From the NCBI GenBank assembly GCA_964414755.1, contig CAYPXH010000003.1, positions 1 through 64,000 on the forward strand: 64,000 nt of DNA. Reading direction: 5' to 3'. Both the position numbers and the translations under genes were made by a program. This document shows positions 1 through 8,417 of the stretch, piece by piece. Numbering within the stretch: the first letter of the stretch is position 1; each line of letters starts with the position of its first letter. The stretch comes from JAEUKQ01 sp964414755 (lineage in GTDB: Bacteria > Pseudomonadota > Alphaproteobacteria > JAEUKQ01). A model generated the notes under the pieces. It had not been told where the DNA came from and did no database searches. It saw only the letters and a program-made list of their open reading frames with translations.

Positions 1-284
1 TTACGGAAAATAAAACCCGATTTCATGTTTTCCTGAACATAATCCATTTCTGTTCCAAAAATATACATGGCTGCTTTAGCATCAATATAAACAGCAACGT
101 CGTGCTCTAAAACAATTGTATCAAGCGAATTAGGTTCTTTGGCGTATTCTATGGTATAACTTAACCCAGAACATCCCTTGGTTTTTACACCAACGCGCAA
201 TCCTTTCGCTTCGGGTTGTTGTGATAGTAAAAATTTTATCCGTTCAGCAGCGGCTGTGGTCAAGGTGATAGGGTTCTTATACAT
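1..284 (-). CDS. sufA: SufA/IscA-type A-type Fe-S carrier, C-terminus cut by window edge
   Basis: This is a HesB/IscA-family A-type carrier that accepts or delivers Fe-S clusters. It reads from an ATG at 284 for 94 codons (MYKNPITLTTAAAERIKFLL...) and is still open at base 1. The first ligand cysteine is visible in the motif KGCSGLSY, and the read ends in SGFIFR, just before the C-terminal CGCG-type cysteine pair of the family, so roughly 15-20 residues are missing. It is the last gene seen of the minus-strand suf operon, about 50 bp downstream of sufT. IscA, SufA and ErpA cannot be told apart from sequence alone; the operon position favours SufA. Confidence 0.9.
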   Translation of the reverse strand, partial: MYKNPITLTTAAAERIKFLLSQQPEAKGLRVGVKTKGCSGLSYTIEYAKEPNSLDTIVLEHDVAVYIDAKAAMYIFGTEMDYVQENMKSGFIFR

Positions 285-333
285 TTTATATTCTCCTGCT
301 TTATTGGTCTAAATTCATATTAAAAATTATGGG

Positions 334-696
334 TTACATCCATCCTAATTCAAGACGGGCAACATCAGACATCATTGATTTATCCCAAGGTGGATCCCAT
401 ACCAACTTCACTTCTACCTTATGAATACCTGGAACTTGGCGAATGGCTTGTTCAACCATTCCTGGCATAGTTCCTGCAACTGGACAACCAGGCGCTGTCA
501 GGGTCATTTCAACAAAAACATCACCACTTGATTCGACCTGACATTTATAAATTAATCCCAATTCATATATATTCACGGGTATTTCAGGGTCATACACGCT
601 TTGCAAAGCAGCCAGAACACCACGGTGCAAGATCGCGCTGTCAGGTATTGTTTCATCATGTATAACCATATTCTTGCTAGTAGGGTAATCAACCAT
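334..696 (-). CDS. sufT: SufT / MIP18-family (DUF59) Fe-S assembly factor
   Basis: This 120-residue protein of the DUF59/MIP18/PaaD family takes part in Fe-S cluster maturation. Family hallmarks are visible: DPEIPVNIYELGLIY at about residues 36-50, the conserved cysteine C71 in TAPGCPVAG, and DPPW at 101-104 followed by the ARLELGWM end. The open frame extends upstream to 783, but that part would overlap sufU. The ATG at 696 is preceded by GAGG at a good distance and starts only 7 bp after the sufU stop, so it is taken as the start. It lies in the suf operon between sufU and sufA. Confidence 0.92.
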   Translation of the reverse strand: MVDYPTSKNMVIHDETIPDSAILHRGVLAALQSVYDPEIPVNIYELGLIYKCQVESSGDVFVEMTLTAPGCPVAGTMPGMVEQAIRQVPGIHKVEVKLVWDPPWDKSMMSDVARLELGWM

Positions 697-703
697 AATT
701 ACC

Positions 704-1183
704 TCATGGAATTTGGTTTTTGATTGTGGGTAGCGCGGGCGAATCGATTGCGGCAACCAAAGTATGCCAGGACATTGTAGCACATTTAACCCGCATTGGA
801 AATTCGCTTACTCCTGACAAAACTGTTAATGGCTGTAGATAATCTAATTCTTCTTCGGTTAGGTCTGTTTTATTGGTTTTACCAGTTACAAGGTTGTGAA
901 AATGTTCAAATAATTGCCGTGCTTCGGGAACAGATTTGCCTTTTAGTTTTTCAGTCATCAGAGAAGCAGAAGCGATCGATATGGCACATCCCTTACCGTT
1001 AAAACCTATGTTTTCAATCATGTTCTTTGGGTTTAAAAAAAGGTAAACGGTTACTTGATCACCACATAAAGGATTATGGCCATAAGCTTGGTGACTGCAA
1101 GGAGTAATTTTGTTAAAATTACGCGGGTGGCGATTATGATCAAGAATAATTTCTTGATATAGTTCATGTAATGAATCACTCAT
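704..1183 (-). CDS. sufU: SufU-type sulfur-transfer / scaffold protein (IscU/NifU-N family)
   Basis: This 159-residue IscU-like protein has the ligand residues C40, D42 (NPLCGDQV), C66 (GKGCAISIAS) and C134 (RVKCATMSWH). The stretch between the second and third cysteines (about residues 78-128) is longer than in IscU, and IscU's HSC66-binding LPPVK motif is absent, which fits SufU. SufU proteins accept sulfur from the SufS persulfide through a zinc site. The ATG immediately follows the sufS TAA, so the two are probably translationally coupled. No SufE is seen in the window, so SufU is the likely SufS partner. Confidence 0.9.
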   Translation of the reverse strand: MSDSLHELYQEIILDHNRHPRNFNKITPCSHQAYGHNPLCGDQVTVYLFLNPKNMIENIGFNGKGCAISIASASLMTEKLKGKSVPEARQLFEHFHNLVTGKTNKTDLTEEELDYLQPLTVLSGVSEFPMRVKCATMSWHTLVAAIDSPALPTIKNQIP

Positions 1184-2422
1184 TTATCCAAACACTTTCT
1201 TAACATGTATCAAGCCATCAATTAACTGGTCTATATCTTTCATCGAATTATATAGACCAAGCGATATGCGGGTGGTACCAACAATATCAAACCATTTCAT
1301 TGTGGGTTGGGCACAATGGTGTCCTGCTCTTACGGCAACACCGTGTTGATCAAGAATAGTTGCTATATCATGCGGGTGGGCTGAATCCATAATAATTGAT
1401 ACAACAGGCCCGCGTTTTTCCATGTTGCCCAAAATACGAAGACCTTTGATGCTGGAAAGTCTTTGCAGCAGATAATTTAACAGTTTTTCCTCATGATGTT
1501 GGATCGTATTAAATCCAATGCTGTTTAAGTAGTCGATGGCAAATCCCAAACCAACAGCTCCGACGATGTTGGATGTACCGGCTTCAAAGCGCGCTGGTGG
1601 TTCAGCAAAAGTTGTTTCTTCAAAAGTTACCGAACGAATCATATGCCCGCCACCCAAGAAGGGTGGCATGCTTTCCAAAAGACTTTTACGGCCGAATAAG
1701 GCACCAATACCGGTTGGTCCGTATAGTTTGTGTCCGGTTAAAACATAAAAATCACAACCGATTTCCTGCACATTCACGGGTATATGTGGTGCTGCCTGGC
1801 AACCATCAATAATAACGGTGGCACCAACTTCATGCGCCAGCGTGCAGATATCGCGAACTGGTAATATAGAGCCAACACTATTCGAGATATGTGTGATGGC
1901 AATAATTTTCGTGCGTTTAGAAATGATCTGGCGGAAGCTTTCCAGATTAAAGCTTGCATCGGGTTGGGGTTTGACAACCTTAATAACTGCCTTACGGCGT
2001 TGCCCTAAAAGTTGCCAGGGAACAATGTTTGAATGATGTTCAAACTGGGATAGGATTATTTCATCCCCTTGGTTAACAGCTTGGTTGCCAAAGCTATGGG
2101 CTACTAAATTAATAGCTTCGGTTGAACCACTTGTTAAGATGATTTCGTCTTTGGTTGATGCACCCATAAAATGCTGAATCTTTTGGCGTGCTAATTCGAA
2201 AGCATCTGTAGCTTTAGCACTTAATCCATATACACCCCGATGTACATTAGCATACGAGGATTGATAAAACTTTTGCATATTGTCCAAAACAAAATCTGGC
2301 TTTTGGGTACTGGATGCGCTATCAAGAAAGGCTAAATCTTTGTTTTCTTTCTGCCGAAATACGGGAAAATCGTTACGATAGCTAATAGAGGGTGTGTGTG
2401 TTGATTGAATTGGCATGGGCAT
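1184..2422 (-). CDS. sufS: SufS cysteine desulfurase (PLP-dependent)
   Basis: This group II cysteine desulfurase of 412 residues mobilises sulfur from L-cysteine as an enzyme persulfide. The PLP lysine is K232 in LTGHKLYGPTG, H129 and H130 lie in QFEHHSN, and the catalytic cysteine C370 sits in the group II motif RAGHHCAQP. The length matches SufS (about 405-415 residues). There are 3 bp between the sufD stop and this ATG, and the gene abuts sufU downstream. A start a few codons further in is possible because codon 3 is also Met. Confidence 0.97.
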   Translation of the reverse strand: MPMPIQSTHTPSISYRNDFPVFRQKENKDLAFLDSASSTQKPDFVLDNMQKFYQSSYANVHRGVYGLSAKATDAFELARQKIQHFMGASTKDEIILTSGSTEAINLVAHSFGNQAVNQGDEIILSQFEHHSNIVPWQLLGQRRKAVIKVVKPQPDASFNLESFRQIISKRTKIIAITHISNSVGSILPVRDICTLAHEVGATVIIDGCQAAPHIPVNVQEIGCDFYVLTGHKLYGPTGIGALFGRKSLLESMPPFLGGGHMIRSVTFEETTFAEPPARFEAGTSNIVGAVGLGFAIDYLNSIGFNTIQHHEEKLLNYLLQRLSSIKGLRILGNMEKRGPVVSIIMDSAHPHDIATILDQHGVAVRAGHHCAQPTMKWFDIVGTTRISLGLYNSMKDIDQLIDGLIHVKKVFG

Positions 2423-2425
2423 CTA

Positions 2426-3718
2426 TTACAATGATATGGGGGACAAAAACGATTGGCGTAACAAGCCATCAGGTATTTTATTAGTGATTTCTTCTAAAAA
2501 GCCTGTGGTGATCAAAGTCGCAGCTATTTCATTGCTAAAACCCCGTGACATCAGGTAAAACAGCATATCTTCATCAATCGCACCGGTTGCTGTACCGTGG
2601 CTGCATTTAACATCATCTGCGTAAATTTCTAATTCTGGTTTAGCGTAGATTCCCGCTTCAGGAGCTAACAATAAAGCTTTATATGATTGGTGTGCTTCTG
2701 TTTTAATGGCTTGTGGTGCAATATGAATTTTTCCAAGGAAAGAAGCACGCGCAACTTTTTCATCATTTAGTGTATGTGTATGTTTGAGAATACCTTTAAA
2801 GGTTTGCTCGCTTTGTGTGTTAGGGCAAAGATGATTGACGGTTGTGACGTAGTGATGTTGTTGTTTTTCCTGTGTTAAATGCATACCTGTCACATCACAA
2901 CTGGCGTGTTGGCCGCGTAAATCAATGGTAGTTTGTTGGCGGACAAAACCACTGCCTTTAATTAAGCTGGACATCAAAAACGATGCTGACTCTTGTAAAG
3001 AAGCCAGGTGGTGCTGCGTTGATAGTGAATCTTTTTGACCGGTTGAAATATTATACACCTGCAGATGTGCATCTGCTGATATATTGTAATGAAAGACTTG
3101 GTTATGCCAAGATTCATCAGCGCCTAACGCGTCAATCAATATGCTTGCATTGGCATGTGATGCGGCATCGATCAGGTGACACCAATTTTGAAATTTTTGT
3201 GTTGATCCGGATAATTTTATGCAAATAGGTGTGTCGGACTTATAACTACTTGGAACATGAATGAATAGCCCATTCGCAAATTGCGCAGCATTATAGATTG
3301 TTAACCATTCTTCCGAGCTACCAGATATGTTTTTTAGATAACAAAGTAATTGTTGTAATTTCAATTGTTCCATATTGCTACTTAGAATTGGCTGAACCAA
3401 AACACCTGCCTGTTTAAGGTGCTTGGGAACAATTAATTGTTTACCATCAAAATGAATTTCTGCCTTATCATGTGATAATTGTTCTAAAACAAAACAATCA
3501 TCTTTAACTGATGGTTTTTTTTCTAAATATTCTGCCATTTTGGTGAAGGTTGATGGTAAAACATAACGCCACTTCTCAAGACTGGGTGAGGGGAGATTAG
3601 TTAATTGTGTCTGATGCTGCAGGTTGTAACGGATCTGTTCAATTTGGTCTTGAACTTGGGATATACCGCCTTCTAAGTTGTTGCTGTCTGACCCAATCTG
3701 TTTTTTCTTCGAGGGCAT
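2426..3718 (-). CDS. sufD: SufD, Fe-S cluster assembly scaffold subunit
   Basis: This SufB/SufD-family protein of 430 residues is a subunit of the SufBC2D scaffold that builds Fe-S clusters in the cytoplasm. The C-terminal half carries the family signature (KTEAHQSYKALLL at about 330-342 and the segment DVKCSHGTATGAID near 367-380, with the conserved Cys and His), while the N-terminal 100 residues are poorly conserved as usual. It lies between sufC and sufS with gaps of 6 and 3 bp. The paralogue sufB is in the same operon, and the shorter length and weaker conservation identify this one as SufD. Confidence 0.94.
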   Translation of the reverse strand: MPSKKKQIGSDSNNLEGGISQVQDQIEQIRYNLQHQTQLTNLPSPSLEKWRYVLPSTFTKMAEYLEKKPSVKDDCFVLEQLSHDKAEIHFDGKQLIVPKHLKQAGVLVQPILSSNMEQLKLQQLLCYLKNISGSSEEWLTIYNAAQFANGLFIHVPSSYKSDTPICIKLSGSTQKFQNWCHLIDAASHANASILIDALGADESWHNQVFHYNISADAHLQVYNISTGQKDSLSTQHHLASLQESASFLMSSLIKGSGFVRQQTTIDLRGQHASCDVTGMHLTQEKQQHHYVTTVNHLCPNTQSEQTFKGILKHTHTLNDEKVARASFLGKIHIAPQAIKTEAHQSYKALLLAPEAGIYAKPELEIYADDVKCSHGTATGAIDEDMLFYLMSRGFSNEIAATLITTGFLEEITNKIPDGLLRQSFLSPISL

Positions 3719-3724
3719 GGGGTT

Positions 3725-4498
3725 TTATACACTCCCCGCAATTGGTGCTTTGATCACTTTATCATACCCTTTTTCTTCGAGCTGTAAGGCAAGATCTTGA
3801 TTGCCCGTCTTAACAATTTTTCCCTTAGACATAATATGAATTTTATCAGGAACAGTGTATGTTAATAAACGCTTATAGTGGGTTATTAAAACGATTGCTT
3901 TTGATTGTTGTCTTTGTTGGTTAATGGTAGATGCAACAATTTTTAGGGCATCAATGTCGAGGCCGGAATCTGCTTCATCAAGAATAGCTATAGTAGGTCG
4001 TAACAAGACCATTTGCAGCATTTCTAGTTTTTTCTTTTCACCTCCTGAAAAACCTGCATTCAGCGATCTGGACATCATATCTTCGGAAATACCTAATTGC
4101 AGGCGCAATTCCTTAAGTTTTTTTAGAAAAGTAAATGAGTCAACTTCTTTTTCACCAAGCTGACGACTTCTGCTATTATAAATTAAGCGCAAAAAATGGC
4201 TAATCGATACACCGGGTATTTCAATAGGATATTGAAAGCCCAAAAAAATACCGGCTCTGGCGCGCTCGTCGACAGACATGTTCAATAAATTTTGTCCCAA
4301 ATAAGATATAGTGCCTTGTGTAACCTGGTAGTTTGGGTGTCCGGCAATTACATAAGAAAGTGTACTTTTACCTGATCCATTAGGCCCCATAATTGCATCA
4401 AGCGATCCTTCTGTGATTGATAAATTTAGGCCATCTAAAATTTTTTTGCTGTCACGCATTACATGTAAGTTTTGAATATCTAAAACAATATTTGTCAT
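3725..4498 (-). CDS. sufC: SufC, ABC-type ATPase of Fe-S assembly
   Basis: This 257-residue ABC ATPase drives the SufBCD scaffold and is not part of a membrane transporter. Walker A is GPNGSGKS (38-45), the signature is SGGEKKKLE (151-159), and Walker B is AILDEADSGLD (171-181), the SufC-type version with ADSGLD. GFQYPIEIPG near 88-97 is also typical of SufC. It starts 11 bp after the sufB stop and is followed by sufD 6 bp later. Confidence 0.97.
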   Translation of the reverse strand: MTNIVLDIQNLHVMRDSKKILDGLNLSITEGSLDAIMGPNGSGKSTLSYVIAGHPNYQVTQGTISYLGQNLLNMSVDERARAGIFLGFQYPIEIPGVSISHFLRLIYNSRSRQLGEKEVDSFTFLKKLKELRLQLGISEDMMSRSLNAGFSGGEKKKLEMLQMVLLRPTIAILDEADSGLDIDALKIVASTINQQRQQSKAIVLITHYKRLLTYTVPDKIHIMSKGKIVKTGNQDLALQLEEKGYDKVIKAPIAGSV

Positions 4499-4509
4499 CT
4501 TTTTGTTCC

Positions 4510-6143
4510 TTAGCCCACGCTTCCTTCTAAGCTGATGCCAAGCAATTTTTGTGCTTCAACTGCAAATTCCATTGGTAGTTCTTGCAAAACCTGTCGACAA
4601 AAGCCGTTAACAATCAAAGATACGGCATCTTCAGCACTTAAGCCACGTTGNNNNNNNNNNNNNNNNNNNNNNNNNNNNNNNNNNNNNNNNNNNNNNNNNN
4701 NNNNNNNNNNNNNNNNNNNNNNNNNNNNNNNNNNNNNNNNNNNNNNNNNNGACAAAAGCCGTTAACAATCAAAGATACGGCATCTTCAGCACTTAAGCCA
4801 CGTTGCTGGCAATAAAAAAGTTGTTCTTCACTGATTTTAGAGGTTGTGGCCTCGTGTTCGGTATGTGATTGCTTGTTTCGATTTTCAATGTAGGGAATTG
4901 TATGTGCCCCACACATATTACCAATTAACAGTGAGTCGCATTGTGTAAAATTGCGTGCCTGGTCTGCCCCTGGTTGAATCCGAACAAGCCCACGATATGT
5001 ATTTTGGGCTTTCCCTGCTGATATACCTTTTGATATAATCGTTGACCTTGTTTTTTTGCCCAGATGTATCATTTTCGTGCCAGTATCGGCCTGTTGAAAA
5101 TGATTTGTTAAAGCAATTGAATAAAACTTGCCAACCGATTCATTGCCCTGGAGAATGCAGCTTGGATATTTCCAGGTAATAGCTGAACCTGTTTCAACCT
5201 GCGTCCATGATATTTTCGACCTAAAACCGCGACAGGCACCGCGCTTGGTAACAAAATTGTAAATACCGCCACGACCATGTTCATCGCCTGGATACCAATT
5301 TTGTACGGTTGAATATTTAATTTCCGCCTCATCTAAAGCAACCAGTTCAACTACAGCAGCATGCAATTGATGTTCATCGCGCATCGGTGCTGTACATCCC
5401 TCAAGGTAACTAACATAACTGTTACGATCTGCCACAATTAATGTTCGTTCAAACTGACCGGTTTTAGCAGCATTAATACGAAAATATGTTGATAACTCCA
5501 TCGGGCAGCGTACACCAGGTGGAATATAAACAAACGAACCGTCGGTAAAAACCGCCGAATTCAGTGTGGCATAAAAATTATCGCTGTAGGGAACAACAGT
5601 GCCAAGATATTTTTGAACAATTTCAGAATATTTTTGTACTGCTTCAGATATTGAACAAAAAATAACACCAGCTTTAGCTAATTCTTCACGAAAGGTTGTG
5701 GCAACCGATACACTGTCAAATACCGCATCTACGGCAACCCCAGCTAACTGCTGTTGCTCATGTAAAGGAATTCCAAGCTTATCATAAGTTTGACGAATTT
5801 TGGGGTCGATCTGGTCAAGACTTTTAATATCCGGTTTTACCTTCGGTGCTGCATAATAGTGTGCATCTTGATAATCAATTTTAGCATAGTTGAGTTTAGC
5901 CCAGCTTGGTTCAGACATTGTTTGCCATAGTCTAAAAGCCTTCAAGCGCCAAGATAATAGCCATGATGGTTCATTCTTTTTGGCCGAGATAAAGCGAACG
6001 ATATCCTCGTTTAGTCCTTTGGGTGCAATATCACTGTCGATATCGGTAACGAAACCATATTTGTACTTTTCGGCAATTAAATTCTCAACTGGATTCTTAT
6101 GCTGTTTTTCCATTTCTTTTTGTGTGTCGGTTGCTGACTTCAT
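4510..6143 (-). CDS. sufB: SufB, Fe-S assembly scaffold; interrupted by a 100-N scaffold gap
   Basis: SufB is the main scaffold subunit of SufBC2D. The reading frame runs from the ATG at 6143 (MKSATDTQKEMEK...) to the gap at 4751, and a second frame continues from 4650 to the stop at 4510 (ending KLLGISLEGSVG). The apparent frame change is an assembly effect. The 55 bases before and after the N run are identical (4596-4650 and 4751-4805). Collapsing them with the Ns removes 155 bases and gives one open frame of 492 residues, the normal SufB length. The motifs VPYSDNFYATLNSAVFTDGS and ENRNKQSHTEHEATTSKI are typical. The ATG overlaps the stop of the upstream regulator as ATGA. Confidence 0.95.
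4596..4650. repeat. Left copy of a 55-bp exact duplication flanking the N gap
   Basis: These 55 bases are identical to 4751-4805 on the far side of the gap. This is expected when two contigs that overlap by one assembly k-mer are scaffolded with a fixed 100-N spacer. It is probably one genomic copy, not a true repeat. Confidence 0.95.
4651..4750. other. Assembly gap of exactly 100 N
   Basis: This is a run of 100 undetermined bases of conventional fixed length inside sufB. Because the flanking contig ends overlap by 55 identical bases, the true gap length is probably minus 55, that is, no sequence is missing. Confidence 0.98.
4751..4805. repeat. Right copy of the 55-bp duplication flanking the N gap
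   Basis: This matches 4596-4650 base for base and continues directly into the main part of sufB. It is interpreted as the same genomic segment present at both contig ends. Confidence 0.95.
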
Positions 6144-6598
6144 GGTTGTACCCCATGGCTAACATTTCCTTGTTGCTCAGACCATAGTAATGGGGGAGTG
6201 TCGATAAAATCTGTAAGTGCAAAGGAAGATAATATATTACGTACGGATTGATTGACCTTATGCCAACTTGTTCTAGATTGGCAAAGATTTTCAATCGAAC
6301 AACGTCCACTATCAGATGATGTGCATAAAGTTAGGTTGATAGGGCCATCAATTGCAGTAATAATATCAGCCAAAGATATTTGATCTAATTTTTTTACCAG
6401 TCCATAGCCACCATGCATCCCTCGTTGGGACTGTAAAATGTTTTTCCGCCGCAGCCGGGTTAAAATTTTGGCCACAGTTGGTTCAGGAAGATTGGTTAAG
6501 TGTGCCAGCGTTTGCGCATTATGACTAATGGTTGGCATTTTGGCAATTTGCCCCATAATCACTACAGCGTAATCAGCCAGACGACTTAGTTTAATCAT
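6140..6598 (-). CDS. Rrf2-family Fe-S regulator of the suf operon (SufR/IscR-like)
   Basis: This 152-residue Rrf2 transcription factor has an N-terminal winged helix (residues 1-70, with LPEPTVAKILTRLRRKNILQSQRGMHGGY cut across the recognition helix and wing). Three cysteines, C92, C100 and C106, can hold an Fe-S cluster. It resembles the SUF-system regulator subfamily. Spacing is C-x7-C-x5-C, against C-x5-C-x5-C in E. coli IscR. It is the first gene of the operon and overlaps sufB by 4 bp (ATGA). A dyad matching the IscR type-1 core lies 25-39 bp upstream of its ATG, which suggests autoregulation by cluster status. Confidence 0.9.
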   Translation of the reverse strand: MIKLSRLADYAVVIMGQIAKMPTISHNAQTLAHLTNLPEPTVAKILTRLRRKNILQSQRGMHGGYGLVKKLDQISLADIITAIDGPINLTLCTSSDSGRCSIENLCQSRTSWHKVNQSVRNILSSFALTDFIDTPPLLWSEQQGNVSHGVQP

Positions 6599-6622
6599 AT
6601 AATAAGCCCGCGGATAGAAATA

Positions 6623-6637
6623 AGACTATTTTAGTCT
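6623..6637. promoter_or_regulatory. IscR type-1-like operator upstream of the suf operon
   Basis: AGACTA-TTT-TAGTCT is a perfect dyad with 6-bp arms and a 3-bp centre. On the operon strand its middle reads GACTAAAATAGTC, an exact fit to the core GACTRWWWYAGTC of the E. coli IscR type-1 site. The outer flanks fit less well. A TAAAAT hexamer within it could be the -10 element, so binding would block the promoter. Confidence 0.7.
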
Positions 6638-6690
6638 GATTAGAGATAACAGATGCTTATAACAAGTCAAGGTGGTAATCAAAAATTTAA

Positions 6691-7779
6691 TTACATAGTT
6701 GATCGACCAATTAACTTAGCTTGGCGGTCAAAAACCATAACATCAATGCTAACCAAAGGTTGTTGGCATGTATTGACAGCAACAGCGCAAGCATCTTTGG
6801 CGATAATATCTGCCAAAGCAATGTGATGTTGCTGCGCTGTTAATAACAAGTCAAGGGCACTATTAGCTTGCCAGGCCAACTCTTGCAGTTTTTTATCTGC
6901 GCCACATCGTTTTAAAGCACCAGCTAAATATGAGCGGTCAATTTGGCTGCGTCCCGAGTGTAAATCAATAAATCCGGCAGCCAGTTTCGATATTTTGGCA
7001 AAACCACCGGCAATTGTTAGGCGGGGAATTGGGTTGCGCCGCAAATACTTTAACAAACCACCAACAAAATCACCCATATCAATAATAGCTTCACGCGGTG
7101 GTATAAAAATGTCCTGCACGCCTTGTTCAGATGTACGACCAGTACAGGCAAAAGCATGATCAATCTTATTAGCCCGACACACATCAACACCACGATGGAT
7201 TGAAGCCACCCAAGCCGAACAGCTAAATGGAACAACAATGCCTGTTGTTCCAAGAATTGAAAGGCCACCAACAATTCCTAATCTTGGGTTCCATGTTTGC
7301 TGTGCAAGCGATAATCCATTGTCTATACTAATTGTTACAATTGCTCCTCCGTGATGCTGGAATTGACAAAAAATTTTTTGCAACTCACTATTGATCATCA
7401 TGCGTGGCACCGGGTTAATTGCTGGCTCTCCAACTGCAAGCGGCAAACCAGGTTTTGTAATAATCCCAACTCCGTGACCTGCTTTAAAAGATATTTCTGA
7501 ATTATCATGGGTTAGTACAATTTTTGATAAAACAAGCGCGCCATGCGTTACATCTGGATCATCCCCGGCATCCTTAATGACCCCAGCTTCTGCATGGGTT
7601 GATAAGTAGTTGCTGGTAGCAAGGCAAAAACTTACTTCCTGGTTATTAGGCAATGTTATTGATACCGGGTCAGGAAAATTTTTCGTAAAAGCGGCTACAC
7701 AAGCCGATTTTGCTGCTGCTGTAGCGCAACTTCCTGTTGTCCAACCGCGTTTTAAGATTTTTGGTGTTTCTTCTGACAT
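6691..7779 (-). CDS. cbiD: Cobalt-precorrin-5B C1-methyltransferase CbiD
   Basis: This 362-residue protein begins with the CbiD signature RGWTTGSCATAAAKSA (about 11-26) and contains the family segments PAINPVPRMMI and GFAKISKLAAGF. CbiD methylates C-1 of the corrin ring with SAM in the cobalt-early route to cobalamin. The length is normal. The gene stands alone: no other corrin gene lies in the window, and the neighbours are the suf operon (same strand, 92 bp downstream) and a divergent secreted protein. No cobalamin riboswitch was recognised in the 200 bp upstream. Confidence 0.93.
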   Translation of the reverse strand: MSEETPKILKRGWTTGSCATAAAKSACVAAFTKNFPDPVSITLPNNQEVSFCLATSNYLSTHAEAGVIKDAGDDPDVTHGALVLSKIVLTHDNSEISFKAGHGVGIITKPGLPLAVGEPAINPVPRMMINSELQKIFCQFQHHGGAIVTISIDNGLSLAQQTWNPRLGIVGGLSILGTTGIVVPFSCSAWVASIHRGVDVCRANKIDHAFACTGRTSEQGVQDIFIPPREAIIDMGDFVGGLLKYLRRNPIPRLTIAGGFAKISKLAAGFIDLHSGRSQIDRSYLAGALKRCGADKKLQELAWQANSALDLLLTAQQHHIALADIIAKDACAVAVNTCQQPLVSIDVMVFDRQAKLIGRSTM

Positions 7780-7877
7780 AAAAATTTATGCATCCTATGT
7801 TTTTCAACACATTTTTAGCAAAAATTACCTAGTTAACGTTATATTCTAAATTATAAACTAGCAAATTCAAATAATTG

Positions 7878-7892
7878 TATGTAAAATACATA
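7878..7892. promoter_or_regulatory. Inverted repeat in the divergent cbiD / secreted-protein spacer
   Basis: TATGTA-AAA-TACATA is a perfect 6-bp dyad with a 3-bp centre, almost midway between two divergent genes. It is the right size for a dimeric repressor site, but the region is very AT-rich and no regulator can be assigned. Confidence 0.3.
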
Positions 7893-7988
7893 TAATCAAT
7901 AAGAGTTATCGCTAATTTATTCCCTGATTAATGTTTGGATCATTCTTATTGAAAGAAACTTGTTTTTAAAAAGTTGGTAGGTGATGTC

Positions 7989-8417
7989 ATGAAGAAAATT
8001 ATTCTAATACTTATCTCGATTGTTAATATGGGTTGGATTACTTTGGGTCATGCACAAAGTACCAATCAAACCAGCGACGTATCAATTTCTGTGGTTTTAC
8101 CAATTAATGTTGTTATTGAAGGTGACTATTTAGCAACAGGATCGAATCTTGACGGTAGTCCTTATGAGGGGGTTGTCGCGGTTACGCGTTCTGGAAAAAC
8201 TTACAAGGTAGCTTGGATTATTGATAATTCACAATATATTGGGACAGGTATTTTACATGGTGATTCTTTTGCCATAGTTACAATTGGTTCTGGTTCAGAT
8301 ATACCGCCAATGGTAGCTGTTTACAAGGTTAACCAAGACAGAACTTTTGATGGTACCTACACTATTCTTGGCAGTTCTAATGTTGGTTTTGAAACGTGGC
8401 GCCCTCGCAAACGTTAG
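7989..8417 (+). CDS. Small exported protein of unknown function
   Basis: This 142-residue protein has a clear Sec signal peptide (MKKIILILISIVNMGWITLGHA, predicted cut before QS). The mature part is rich in Gly, Ser and Thr and looks like a small beta-sheet domain: EGDYLATGSNLDGSPYEGVV, then a GTGILHGDSFAI turn, then a DGTY element near the C-terminus. This pattern resembles alphaproteobacterial secreted proteins sometimes annotated as fibronectin-binding, but the match is from memory and weak. The ATG at 7989 is preceded by AGGTGA at 4-bp spacing, so the TTG at 7974 is rejected as a start. It is monocistronic as far as can be seen. Confidence 0.75.
   Translation: MKKIILILISIVNMGWITLGHAQSTNQTSDVSISVVLPINVVIEGDYLATGSNLDGSPYEGVVAVTRSGKTYKVAWIIDNSQYIGTGILHGDSFAIVTIGSGSDIPPMVAVYKVNQDRTFDGTYTILGSSNVGFETWRPRKR

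Noticed and set aside
697..783. N-terminal extension of sufT starting at 783
   Set aside because: It would overlap sufU out of frame and lacks family similarity; the ATG at 696 has its own ribosome-binding site.
4510..6143. Apparent frameshifted or split sufB with two reading frames across the N run
   Set aside because: The 55-base identity on both sides of the gap accounts for the frame change; collapsing it restores one frame.
7780..7988. Possible cobalamin riboswitch upstream of cbiD
   Set aside because: No B12-box-like sequence was seen; the spacer is almost all A/T.
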